DNA of 64,000 bases, from contig CALRQJ020000004.1 in the NCBI GenBank assembly GCA_943370285.1, positions 220,061 to 284,060 on the forward strand, in the 5' to 3' direction. Both the position numbers and the translations under genes were made by a program. A model generated the notes under the pieces. The model was not told where the DNA came from and made no database searches. It was given only the letters and a program-made list of their open reading frames with translations. This stretch comes from CALRQJ02 sp943370285. Its GTDB lineage: Bacteria > Bacteroidota > Bacteroidia > Chitinophagales > Chitinophagaceae. Below are positions 49,985 through 58,664 of this stretch, in pieces; within the stretch, counting starts at the first letter, position 1; each line of letters starts with the position of its first letter.

Positions 49985-51186
49985 TGACCAACTGGAAAGA
50001 ATATAAATTATCTGATTTAATGCAAATCAAATATGGCAAAGACCATAAGCATTTAGCTGATGGGCCTTTCCCTTTATATGGTTCTGGGGGTATTATGCGA
50101 TATGTTGAAAAACCACTGTATAGCGAAGCATCTATTCTCATACCACGAAAAGGCACATTGAGTAACTTGTTTTATTTGGATAAACCATTTTGGTCAGTTG
50201 ATACTATGTTTTATTCTATAATCAACAAGCAATTAGCTCTACCAAAATATCTTTATTACACACTAAAAACATTTGATTTAGCTTCTCTAAATGTGGGTTC
50301 TGCTGTTCCAAGTTTAACAACAGAAGTTTTAAATGATGTTTTGGTATCTGTTCCAAATATTAATACCCAAACCGCCATTGCAGAAATCCTTTCCTCCCTT
50401 GACGACAAAATAGAACTCAACAACAAAATAAATCAAGAGTTAGAAAACCTTGCCCAAACCCTCTTTAAGCAGTGGTTTATAGATTTTGAGTTCCCTAAGG
50501 AAAACGGAGAGCCTTACAAATCCTCAGGTGGCGAAATGATAGATAGTGAGTTAGGCGAAATTCCGAAGGAGTGGGAATTGAAAAAGTTAGGCGAGTTAGT
50601 TAAAAAGTCAAATACAGGTGCTGATGCAATAAAAAGAGCACCTATTGTAAATGAAGATACAGGGGTTAGATGTGTTAGAGTTGGTGATATGACTAATAAA
50701 AGGCCATTTGATGAATGGGGCTTTTGTAAAATAACACCCGAAGATTATAAAAGGTACAAATTAGACATAAACGATATTGTTGTAACTCGAACAGCCACTT
50801 TGGGGATAAATACAATCATCAGGAATGAAATTAAGGGTGTGTATAATAATGGTTTGATAAGGCTAAAAATGGATGAGAATAAAATAATCCCTCTATTGGC
50901 ATATTGCTTCTTTCAAAGTGATGCATATAAAATTTGGATAGAAAGAATAAGTGGCGATAGTTCTACCAGACCAAATATGCAAATAAATTACTTGTTAGAT
51001 TTTCCAATGTATCAATGCCCAATATCCATTCAAAGAAAGTTTATTGACCAAGCGTCTGTGATTTTTGAGAATTTAGAAAATAACATTTTAGAGAATAGGG
51101 AACTCATAGAACTGAGAGATACACTATTACCTAAACTGATTTCGGGCGAGTTAGCGGTAGCAGAAGTAATGGCAAAAAAAGCATAA
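49984..51186 (+). CDS. hsdS: type I restriction-modification specificity subunit
   Basis: The 400-residue protein has the HsdS layout: two target-recognition domains (about 1-130 and 195-350) separated and followed by conserved helical repeats. The spacer after the first domain is IAEILSSLDDKIELNNKINQELENLAQTLFKQWFIDFEF (conserved positions), and the C-terminal one is LENNILENRELIELRDTLLPKLISGELAV. Two different TRDs imply a bipartite asymmetric site. It overlaps the nuclease gene at its start and is followed 4 bp later by hsdR. Confidence 0.95.
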   Translation: MTNWKEYKLSDLMQIKYGKDHKHLADGPFPLYGSGGIMRYVEKPLYSEASILIPRKGTLSNLFYLDKPFWSVDTMFYSIINKQLALPKYLYYTLKTFDLASLNVGSAVPSLTTEVLNDVLVSVPNINTQTAIAEILSSLDDKIELNNKINQELENLAQTLFKQWFIDFEFPKENGEPYKSSGGEMIDSELGEIPKEWELKKLGELVKKSNTGADAIKRAPIVNEDTGVRCVRVGDMTNKRPFDEWGFCKITPEDYKRYKLDINDIVVTRTATLGINTIIRNEIKGVYNNGLIRLKMDENKIIPLLAYCFFQSDAYKIWIERISGDSSTRPNMQINYLLDFPMYQCPISIQRKFIDQASVIFENLENNILENRELIELRDTLLPKLISGELAVAEVMAKKA

Positions 51187-51190
51187 CCCT

Positions 51191-54100
51191 ATGGCAGTAA
51201 TATCAGAAGACCACATAGAGCAAGTAATCATACAGGAGTTTATAGAATTAGGCTACCAGTACATAAATGGCACAGACATTTCGCCAGATGGCTCAATGCC
51301 TGAAAGGGAATACAACGAAGTTGTACTCAAAAACCGTTTGCAAGAAGCCATTGCCAAATTCAACCCAAGTATTCCTTATGAAGCACAAGAAGAAGCCTTG
51401 CGTAAAGTGTTGCGTTCTGATAGCCCTAATTTATTTCAAAACAATTATACTTTTCATAAATACCTTACCGAAGGGGTAGAAATAGAATACCGCAAAGGTG
51501 ATAGAATAGCAGGCGATAAAGTTTGGCTCATAGATTATGAAAACCCAAGCAACAACGAGTTTTTAGTCATCAATCAATACACCGTAATAGAAGGCAACAC
51601 CAACAAACGCCCTGATGTTATTTTGTTTGTAAACGGTATGCCCTTAGTAGTTATTGAGCTAAAAAATGCTACAGACGAAAATGCCACCATCCAATCAGCT
51701 TTTAACCAACTACAAACCTACAAACAAGCCATCCCTTCTTTATTTCAGTACAATACTTTATTAATTGCTTCTGATGGTTGGGATGCCCTGTATGGTTCGC
51801 TTACAGCTCCCAAACAGTTTTTTGTACCTTGGAAATCCATTGATGGCAAAATAGTAGCAGACGACAATATGCCACAAATGGAAGTAATGGCAAAAGGTAT
51901 GCTAAACAAGGCAGTCCTTTTAGACTTGGTTAGGCACTTTATCATATTCCACCAAAACAAAGACCAAATCACCAAAATAGTACCCCGCTATCATCAATAT
52001 TTTGCAGTAAACAAAGCGGTAGAAACGACTAAAGTTGCCACAGCCGAAAATGGTGACCAAAGAGCAGGGGTTATTTGGCATACACAGGGTAGCGGTAAGA
52101 GTTTGAGTATGGTATTTTATGCAGGTAAATTAGTCCTGGCTCTCAACAACCCTACATTAGTAGTGCTAACAGATAGAAATGATTTAGATGACCAATTATT
52201 CGATACCTTCTCATCAAGTCAAGATTTATTAAGACAAACCCCGATACAAGCAGAAAACAGAGACCATCTTAAATTAATATTGAGTGTATCATCAGGGGGT
52301 ATTGTGTTTACTACCATTCAAAAATTCCTTCCCGAAATAGAAGAAAAACTTGATTTAGGTAATGGTAAATTCAAAAACATCAAAGGACAGTTTGAAGAAT
52401 TATCAGTACGTAGAAACATTGTAGTAATAGCAGACGAAGCTCATAGAAGCCAATACGATTTTATGGATGGCTTTGCCAAACATATGAGAGATGCTTTGCC
52501 CAATGCCTCATTCATAGGTTTTACAGGCACTCCAATTGAAAACACAGATAAAAACACACAAGCTGTTTTTGGCGATTATATTGATGTTTATGATATTCAG
52601 CAAGCGGTAGAAGATGGAGCAACAGTTCGTATTTTCTACGAAAATCGTTTGGCTAAAATCAATCTCAAAGAAGAAGAAAAACCAAGAGTTGATGCCGAGT
52701 TTGAAGAACTAACAGAAAGCGAAGAATTAACAGACCGCCAGAAATTAAAAGCAAAGTGGGCAAGACTGGAAGCTATAGTAGGCAACCCAAAACGCATTGC
52801 ACTCATTGCTCAGGATATTGTAAACCACTTTGAAAGCCGAAATGCTGTTTTAGATGGCAAAGCAATGATTGTATGTATGAGCCGCAGAATTTGTGTAGAC
52901 TTATACAGTGCAATCGTAAAAATAAAACCCGAATGGCACAGTGATGATGATGCTGAAGGAGTTATAAAAGTAGTAATGACAGGTTCATCATCCGACCCTT
53001 TGCCTTTTCAACCCCACGTAAGAAATAAGCCAAGAAGAAAAGCATTAGGTGAAAGATTAAAAGACCCCAAAGACACACTCAAATTAGCCATTGTAAGAGA
53101 TATGTGGCTTACCGGGTTTGATGCTCCTGCACTGCACACCCTTTACATTGATAAGCCAATGAAAGGGCATAATCTAATGCAAGCCATAGCAAGAGTAAAC
53201 AGGGTTTATAAAGACAAAGAAGGCGGTTTAGTAGTAGATTATATCGGCATTGCTACAGACCTTAAAAAAGCCCTTTCTGTTTACACAGAAAGCGGTGGTA
53301 AAGGCAAACCTGCTTTTGATCAGGACGAAGCAGCAGAAGTAATGATGGGTAAATATGAAGTAGTAGCTCAAATGTATTCAGAACAACCTGCTGATAAATC
53401 TCAACCTAAAGGTTTCGATTACAAAAGTTTCTTTAGGCTTACGCCAAAAGAAAAATTGTATTTCCCTATTCAGGCAGCCAACTACATCTTGGGCTTAGAA
53501 AACGGAAAAGAAAGATATATCAATAGTGTTACAGCACTTTCAAAGGCTTTCGCCATTTCAGTGCCACATCATTATACAATAGATATTAGGGATGAAGTAG
53601 GCTTGTTTCAAGCAATCAAAGCAAGGATTGTAAAAGTTACCCAAAGCGGTAAAACAAAAAGTGATGAAGAAATAGAAACAGCCATTAAGCAAATTCTTTC
53701 TGATGCAGTGGTTGCTGATGAAGTCGTTGATATTTTTGATGCAGCAGGTATAAAGAAGCCGGATATATCTATTCTATCAGACGAGTTTTTGGCAGAAGTA
53801 AAAGGAATGCAACACAAGAACCTTGCGTTAGAGTTACTGAAAAAACTACTCAATGATGAAATAAAAACCCGACAAAAAACAAATTTGGTTCAGAGTAAAA
53901 AATTCTCTGAAATGTTAGAAAGTGCAGTTCGCAATTATCAGAACAACTTAATAACATCGGCACAGGTAATAGAAGAACTCATCAAATTAGCCAAAGACAT
54001 TAAGGAAGCAGACAGAAAGGGTGAAGATTTAGGGCTTGATTTCAGAGAGTTTGCCTTTTACTCAGCATTAGAAGTAAATGATAGTGCAGTTTCTCTATTA

Positions 54101-54388
54101 GGTGATGATGTGTTAAGACATATTGCCAGGGAATTAGTAGATACCGTTAGAAAAAACACCAGTATAGATTGGACAGTTAGAGAAAACGTACAAGCCAAAA
54201 TGAGAATAGCAGTAAAGAAGATTTTGCGTAAACACGGCTATCCACCTGACTTAGAATTAAAAGCTACAGAAACAGTAATAGAGCAAGCAAAATTATTGGC
54301 TGATGTATTTTCAGAAACTAAGTCCTATTCACTTAACACAGATAACGATTTATCTATAGCCGCAGAGCCAAATGATAATTTAGACTAA
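51191..54388 (+). CDS. hsdR: type I restriction-modification endonuclease/translocase subunit
   Basis: The 1,065-residue protein has the HsdR order: an N-terminal PD-(D/E)XK nuclease (RPDVILFVNGMPLVVIELKNA), a SF2 motor with Walker A HTQGSGKSLSM, the DEAH box ADEAHRSQYD, motif III GFTGTPI and motif VI QAIARVNRVYKD, and a long helical C-terminus that docks to the methylase. Together with HsdM and HsdS it translocates and cleaves unmodified DNA. A cyclase-like gene starts 14 bp downstream, so the operon continues. Confidence 0.96.
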   Translation: MAVISEDHIEQVIIQEFIELGYQYINGTDISPDGSMPEREYNEVVLKNRLQEAIAKFNPSIPYEAQEEALRKVLRSDSPNLFQNNYTFHKYLTEGVEIEYRKGDRIAGDKVWLIDYENPSNNEFLVINQYTVIEGNTNKRPDVILFVNGMPLVVIELKNATDENATIQSAFNQLQTYKQAIPSLFQYNTLLIASDGWDALYGSLTAPKQFFVPWKSIDGKIVADDNMPQMEVMAKGMLNKAVLLDLVRHFIIFHQNKDQITKIVPRYHQYFAVNKAVETTKVATAENGDQRAGVIWHTQGSGKSLSMVFYAGKLVLALNNPTLVVLTDRNDLDDQLFDTFSSSQDLLRQTPIQAENRDHLKLILSVSSGGIVFTTIQKFLPEIEEKLDLGNGKFKNIKGQFEELSVRRNIVVIADEAHRSQYDFMDGFAKHMRDALPNASFIGFTGTPIENTDKNTQAVFGDYIDVYDIQQAVEDGATVRIFYENRLAKINLKEEEKPRVDAEFEELTESEELTDRQKLKAKWARLEAIVGNPKRIALIAQDIVNHFESRNAVLDGKAMIVCMSRRICVDLYSAIVKIKPEWHSDDDAEGVIKVVMTGSSSDPLPFQPHVRNKPRRKALGERLKDPKDTLKLAIVRDMWLTGFDAPALHTLYIDKPMKGHNLMQAIARVNRVYKDKEGGLVVDYIGIATDLKKALSVYTESGGKGKPAFDQDEAAEVMMGKYEVVAQMYSEQPADKSQPKGFDYKSFFRLTPKEKLYFPIQAANYILGLENGKERYINSVTALSKAFAISVPHHYTIDIRDEVGLFQAIKARIVKVTQSGKTKSDEEIETAIKQILSDAVVADEVVDIFDAAGIKKPDISILSDEFLAEVKGMQHKNLALELLKKLLNDEIKTRQKTNLVQSKKFSEMLESAVRNYQNNLITSAQVIEELIKLAKDIKEADRKGEDLGLDFREFAFYSALEVNDSAVSLLGDDVLRHIARELVDTVRKNTSIDWTVRENVQAKMRIAVKKILRKHGYPPDLELKATETVIEQAKLLADVFSETKSYSLNTDNDLSIAAEPNDNLD

Positions 54389-54401
54389 GCCAATAATCAG
54401 T

Positions 54402-55274
54402 ATGATACAAGATTATAAATATTCACATAGGGCAGTTGCATTTTTGGATGTATTAGGTTTCCAAAACAAACTTGATGAATTTGAAAAAGAAGCTATTGAA
54501 TATTATAATACATCAAATGATGAAGAAACTGATGAAACATTTGATGAAGAAAATGCCGATACAAGCATTCCAATATACTACTCACAAAAAGCAAGTGACT
54601 TTATAAATACTTTCAATTCTGCTATATCAAAACTGGATAAAGAAAAATTTAGCTATTATTTATTTAGTGACAACATTTGTATTACTGCAAAAAGCTCAGG
54701 TATTAATGGAGAAAATTCACTTGTTGAGTTATTGCTTGTTATCTCTGAATTATACTTTGAGTTCATCCAGAAAGGCTATTTTCTGCGTGGCGGTATTGAT
54801 TATGGGCTTTTTATTGATAAATCTTCAATTGCACTTGGTGTACCTCTTGCTACTGCATATAAAATGGAAAGCACACAGGCTGTTTTTCCAAGAATAGTTC
54901 TATCAAAGAATTTCATTAAGCAGTTAGAAGATTATTCCGTTGATAATGTTGATGGCTATTCCTCAATATTAACTTCAAGCCTAATAAAAGTAAGTTGCGA
55001 CATTCAATACCTAAATGTTTTCAATCACATTTTTAAGGTGGATGATAATGATAAAGAATATTTTTTTGAACGGTACAGCTACAACATTAATGCGAACCTT
55101 CAAAGTGCTTCGCAAAAGGAGAATATATTTTTGAAATATAAATGGTTAGCAACAGAGTTTAATTCTTTTATAGAAACATACACAAATTCTCTTGCATTCT
55201 ATGATGAAAATTTTGAACCAACAGATGAGTATATACAAATTGTCAAACAACTAAAAGTCGAATATGGACAATAA
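54402..55274 (+). CDS. class III nucleotide-cyclase-fold protein
   Basis: The 290-residue protein has the class III cyclase order of motifs. The first metal Asp is Asp16 in HRAVAFLDVLGF, the second is Asp90 in FSYYLFSDNICIT, followed by RGGIDYG (128-134) and GVPLATAYKMES (146-157), equivalent to the GxxVNxAxRLE stretch of cyclases. An acidic segment (about 34-55) is inserted before the second aspartate. The product could be a cyclic nucleotide, as in anti-phage Pycsar cyclases, but there is no CD-NTase sequence and no direct evidence of activity. Its end overlaps the beta-family gene by 11 bp. It lies in the hsdR operon. Confidence 0.68.
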   Translation: MIQDYKYSHRAVAFLDVLGFQNKLDEFEKEAIEYYNTSNDEETDETFDEENADTSIPIYYSQKASDFINTFNSAISKLDKEKFSYYLFSDNICITAKSSGINGENSLVELLLVISELYFEFIQKGYFLRGGIDYGLFIDKSSIALGVPLATAYKMESTQAVFPRIVLSKNFIKQLEDYSVDNVDGYSSILTSSLIKVSCDIQYLNVFNHIFKVDDNDKEYFFERYSYNINANLQSASQKENIFLKYKWLATEFNSFIETYTNSLAFYDENFEPTDEYIQIVKQLKVEYGQ

Positions 55275-56373
55275 TCTAATTTATATGCCAACCTTTAGGG
55301 TTAGGCAACAAGAGACCATCGTATTGAAAAGTTTCAATTTTGGTGAACATATGTACCCCCTAATTGAAATCGTAAAGGAATTTGACAGATCCAGAAAAGG
55401 GGATGCTCAAAAGTCTTTTGAAGAAATTCATCTTGAACTGATTGCAGCTATTCAGTCTCCTTTTGTTTTTGTAGACTTACCTATCTATTTAAAACAGTCA
55501 GGTGCTGTAAAGGACGAAGTAGTTGCATTTTCGTACAGCATTAGCAACAATCTTGAAAAAAGATGTGAGTACATAAATAAATTATCTCAACACCGCAACA
55601 AGGCTGTACCTGTTATTTCTTCTTATTTGTCTAAAACAGGTGATGTTGCATCAATTGAAAACCAGTTTGCATTGTTAGAGCCAAACTTTGACCGTATTGC
55701 TTACAGGTTATTCCCATTAACCTTTAAAGATGATTTCAGTATCGTATCTCAGTTAGCTCGTCCAAATGATTACATTATAATTGATTTAGATACCATAAAC
55801 CCCTTCCCGAAAAGCCCGCCATTGAAACCTATTATTGATAAATTAAAATCGTTTAATACCTGTTGCAAGATATTACTAAGAAGTGCCATTAATACAGAAA
55901 TACAAAATGTAAAGTTAGACCACGGACAAGTGGTTTACGAAGCAGACAATAGTCAAATTGATATTGATATAATGAATGATTTCGGTGTTAATGCTACTGG
56001 AGATTTTGTAGGTATAAAGAAAGACGACCTGACGGCAGGTGGTACTATCAGTCCGGGTTTTATCTATTATGATGCAACTGAAAACCAGTATTACGGTTAT
56101 CGAGCTGCTGTTAAAGAACTAATTCAATTTGAGAGTTTGATTGTTCCTTCAATTATTTCTTCAGAAGCAACACAAAGAATGTTAGCTGCTAACCCTCCAT
56201 TTGTTGGTGCAGATAATCCAGGATATAGTACATTACTTAAAATTAGTTTGGGAGAAGAGAGTGGTAAAAGTCAGGCTAAATTCAAGAAAGTAGCAATGGA
56301 ACACTACCTTCATTGTATGCGGATAAAAATTGAAAAGGGTGAATTAAGCCAAACAAATGTTCAACAGCCGTAG
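55264..56373 (+). CDS. beta-family protein (sce7725-like)
   Basis: The 369-residue protein resembles the beta-protein/sce7725 family: an N-terminal IYMPTFRVRQQETIVLKSF followed by YPLIEIVKEFDRS, then a TIM-barrel-like succession of strands (PFVFVDLPIYL, VPVISSYL, DYIIIDLDTINPF, KILLRSAI). Catalytic residues are not known for the family. The family is associated with prophages and defence loci, often near sce7726 genes. Its 3' end overlaps the convergent sce7726-type gene by 13 bp. It is translated after the cyclase-like gene (11-bp overlap). Confidence 0.7.
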   Translation: MDNNLIYMPTFRVRQQETIVLKSFNFGEHMYPLIEIVKEFDRSRKGDAQKSFEEIHLELIAAIQSPFVFVDLPIYLKQSGAVKDEVVAFSYSISNNLEKRCEYINKLSQHRNKAVPVISSYLSKTGDVASIENQFALLEPNFDRIAYRLFPLTFKDDFSIVSQLARPNDYIIIDLDTINPFPKSPPLKPIIDKLKSFNTCCKILLRSAINTEIQNVKLDHGQVVYEADNSQIDIDIMNDFGVNATGDFVGIKKDDLTAGGTISPGFIYYDATENQYYGYRAAVKELIQFESLIVPSIISSEATQRMLAANPPFVGADNPGYSTLLKISLGEESGKSQAKFKKVAMEHYLHCMRIKIEKGELSQTNVQQP

Positions 56374-57101
56374 ATTATTTCAGGTTTAACATTGGTATTA
56401 AAAAAGAATTGTAAATCAATAGGTAAAATTAAATTCCAGTTGTTTTGCACAAATGACCATCTCTTATTATACCTTTCTTTTAAGGCTTGTTTTAGCCTTT
56501 CGTTAATTTGAATAGTATTGTTGCTATTGAAAATGTGTTGGCTATCGGAACTGCCAAAAAACTTTTGCAGTTCCTTTTTATTCATCAAGGTTAATTGTTC
56601 TTTAGCATTTAATTTTGGGCTATATTTTGCCTCACGGTAAATTACCCTTTTGCTTTTTTCATAAAACCAAACACCATAATATTCAGGTATTAATTCAATG
56701 ACCTTTTCAAGATGTGATTTATCAATAACCACAGTGTTGTACTCAAACACATCACCATAATCTTCAACCTGTTTTTTTAATCTATTTAGGGTGTCTATTT
56801 TTGACTTTACTTCAAAAGATTTCGTATCTCCATTTATTACTAAAAAGTCAGTTCTACTGGTTTTTGCTTTTACTTCAAATGCAGCCACATAATTTTTTGT
56901 AACAAACTCTTTAGCAAGCCGATATTTTAGTATCTGCTCACCATCATAGTTTTTAAAAGCTATATCATTGATGGTTTTAGCCAACTCAAATTTGCTAAGG
57001 TTTTGAAATTTATCAGTTTGAAAAAACGCACCAAGCAAGTCCCTAAGCTGATTGGTATAGCTTAGAGTACTGTATGACCTCATAAGTGCTGAATAATCCA
57101 T
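56361..57101 (-). CDS. sce7726-family PD-(D/E)XK protein
   Basis: The 246-residue protein matches the sce7726 family, a PD-(D/E)XK nuclease-like group. Visible residues are Glu75 in AAFEVKAK, Asp85 in SRTDFLVING and Glu97-x-Lys99 in SFEVKSKIDTLNRL, followed by QVEDYGDVFE and the HLEKVIELIPEYYGVW stretch. The frame is open upstream to 57185, but a -7 promoter box (57132-57125) lies inside that part, so the ATG at 57101 is the start. It runs against the beta gene. In other genomes sce7725 and sce7726 are usually codirectional neighbours (from memory). Confidence 0.78.
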   Translation of the reverse strand: MDYSALMRSYSTLSYTNQLRDLLGAFFQTDKFQNLSKFELAKTINDIAFKNYDGEQILKYRLAKEFVTKNYVAAFEVKAKTSRTDFLVINGDTKSFEVKSKIDTLNRLKKQVEDYGDVFEYNTVVIDKSHLEKVIELIPEYYGVWFYEKSKRVIYREAKYSPKLNAKEQLTLMNKKELQKFFGSSDSQHIFNSNNTIQINERLKQALKERYNKRWSFVQNNWNLILPIDLQFFFNTNVKPEIIYGC

Positions 57102-57124
57102 TCTTTTAATTTGGTTCCCGGCTA

Positions 57125-57132
57125 CAAAGGTA
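57125..57132 (-). promoter_or_regulatory. -7 promoter box for the sce7726-type gene
   Basis: On the minus strand TACCTTTG matches TAnnTTTG and lies 23 bp before the ATG at 57101. It forms a divergent pair with the plus-strand box at 57155. Confidence 0.55.
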
Positions 57133-57154
57133 ATCAATATAATAAAATAATTGC

Positions 57155-57162
57155 TACCTTTG
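57155..57162 (+). promoter_or_regulatory. -7 promoter box driving the non-coding region
   Basis: TACCTTTG, followed by CAGCC, matches the local consensus seen before mnmE (TACTTTTGCAGCC). A transcript starting about 57169 would run into the hairpin element at 57217 and the non-coding block. Confidence 0.5.
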
Positions 57163-57216
57163 CAGCCCAAACTAAAACCCTGCATTGTTCATTATTTTCT
57201 ATTGAATATTATAAGG

Positions 57217-57293
57217 GCATTACCTTTCAGGTCGGGCTTTCCGTTCCAATCTTTTGCGAAAGGCAAAAGGATTTCCACTTCAATCCCTAATGC
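57217..57293 (+). ncRNA. structured hairpin element near the start of the non-coding transcript
   Basis: An outer stem GCATTA (57217-57222) with TAATGC (57288-57293) encloses an inner stem CTTTTGC with GGCAAAAG, capped by a GAAA tetraloop (57258-57261). The strings TTTCAGGTCGGGCTTTCCG and ATTTCCACTTCAATCCCT flank it. I recall similar stretches from the non-coding parts of other Bacteroidota mobile elements, but I cannot confirm this here. It starts about 50 bases after a plus-strand -7 box. Confidence 0.5.
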
Positions 57294-57618
57294 AAATTAA
57301 AGCGGTGTTCGTTCCTCACTTGTAGCTATTAATACCCCCCCCCGTCCGTCAGCACAGAAAAGCCGGCTTAGTGCTTTGCAACCGCACAAGGCAAACCCTT
57401 CAAAGCACTCTATGGTATTGCAGTCAGTTTTTAACTGTCATACTTTTTGTGTGGGGTGATGCCAACCCATACAGCACATTGCTATCCTCATTCCGCTAAA
57501 GCTCCATTGCGGTAGCAAAGAGCTGTGCCAATCCTCCACCCCAAACAAAAAGACATTTCACTCCACCCACCACCACCGTTCCATTTATGCCAGTATAAAA
57601 ACTGCCTGAAGCTAAATA

Positions 57619-57713
57619 ACATAATGTGGCATTATGTGTTCGCTACGCACAGCCTTTTGCCTTCGCTTATGCAAGCATCCAACCGCACAGGCTGTCACAT
57701 AATAACATTATGT
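57619..57713 (+). other. nested palindrome array, possible transfer or replication origin
   Basis: Two palindromes, ACATAATG-TGG-CATTATGT (57619-57637) and ACATAAT-AAC-ATTATGT (57697-57713), lie 78 bp apart. Between them ACAGCCT and AGGCTGT (7 bp, perfect) pair over a 33-bp loop. The outer arms can also pair with each other, giving a branched structure. Such arrays occur at oriT or rolling-circle origins. No relaxase gene is visible to test this. Confidence 0.45.
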
Positions 57714-58396
57714 TAAATAGCCAATACCATAGCCATTTTGATAAAATGGAAGCCGTCTTTTCTCCCTCCGCACAGCCCCCCAAAGCCACACACCCCAACC
57801 ACCCTTTTCAGCGGTGCAGTAAAAAATAAAGCATATGTTGTTTTATTGCCAATGTGCATTCGGTAGCTTCATTCATTCGTGTCCATTCCGTTTCAGCGTT
57901 TCGTTCATTCCGCTTTGCTCCAATCTCTACACTACCTTCCACTTCATTACCTCTCATTTCATTTCAGCCACCTCGATGCACCGCACAGCAAGAGTGGCTC
58001 ATTCACTTCACTTCACAATACCCAAGCAGTATTCCATTCCGCAACTCCGGCTACTTGCCATCACACAATACAACTTTGCAAGCTTCGCAATAATAGCAAA
58101 GTTCAGCAATCGCTATAAGTAGCCGAATGTTGCTCCATTGCATACCCAACGCTATTGTTTCGTTCCGTTCAGTCGCCACACTTGCTTTTTCCCACCGCAC
58201 ATTTTTTGGTATGCTTTATTTTTTCCTGCGACTTGTTAGCCCCAATCCAACGCACTGAATACATCTTGATTATCACTATAAGAATGAAAAAATGCAACAA
58301 TCATTTTGAATACAATTATTGATTAGAATTTGAATTACTGAATACATTTTGAAATAACGAAAAGGAAAAAAATAAAAATAAAAAGTGCAGCAAAAT

Positions 58397-58546
58397 TAGG
58401 TGGCTCACACAAGCCCACGCTGATTTAAAAACCAAAAGACTACGGCATAATGAAAGGCAAATAATCTATTTATTTTTTATAGGTATTTGCCTTTCACCCT
58501 TCGGGACTTATTCCGTTTCCTTTTGGTTTTTAAGCCACGCCACCTA
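58397..58546 (+). ncRNA. long stem-loop element, copy 1 (upstream of the DUF6943 gene)
   Basis: Outer stem TAGGTGGC (58397-58404) pairs with GCCACCTA (58539-58546). The middle stem AAAAACCAAAAG (58427-58438) pairs with CTTTTGGTTTTT (58520-58531), followed after an ACT/TTC internal loop by ACGGCATAA with TTATTCCGT (one mismatch). A 13-bp apical stem TGAAAGGCAAATA with TATTTGCCTTTCA (58451-58463, 58484-58496) and a CUUCGG hairpin complete it. A T-rich run follows at 58556-58582. The DUF6943 ATG is 118 bp downstream. Confidence 0.7.
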
Positions 58547-58664
58547 TCAGAATGCTTTCTTTTTTTTTCTGTTTTTTTTCTTTGTCAAATTATATATGTG
58601 TTGCGTAGCGTAAGCGAAGCACAGGCAAGGGCAAAAGCAGATACAAACTTTAAAAGCAAGTATT

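Larger units (their letters stand above)
57186..58396 (+). other. 1.2-kb non-coding block with palindromes and strand bias
   Basis: No convincing gene lies here. All three plus-strand frames are open at once in parts of 57830-58120 because the plus strand is rich in C and T and poor in G, with repeated CATTCCG and TTCATT words. It includes a nine-C run (57335-57343), a 9-bp stem pairing 57370-57378 with 57411-57419, the hairpin element at 57217 and the nested palindromes at 57619-57713. A transfer origin, replication origin or long non-coding RNA are possible. Nothing here identifies which. Confidence 0.6.

Noticed and set aside
54402..55274. CBASS (CD-NTase) or toxin-antitoxin interpretation of the cyclase-like pair
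   Set aside because: The cyclase-like protein lacks the CD-NTase GS-x10-DxD pattern, and the beta protein has neither the size nor the motifs of an antitoxin or a CBASS effector.
57102..57185. N-terminal extension of the sce7726-type protein
   Set aside because: A -7 promoter box lies inside it, and the extension does not match the family.
57525..58122. Several overlapping small reading frames in all three plus frames
   Set aside because: They share the same low-G composition and stay open together, so the absence of stops is a composition effect. None shows a motif, a promoter or a plausible start context.
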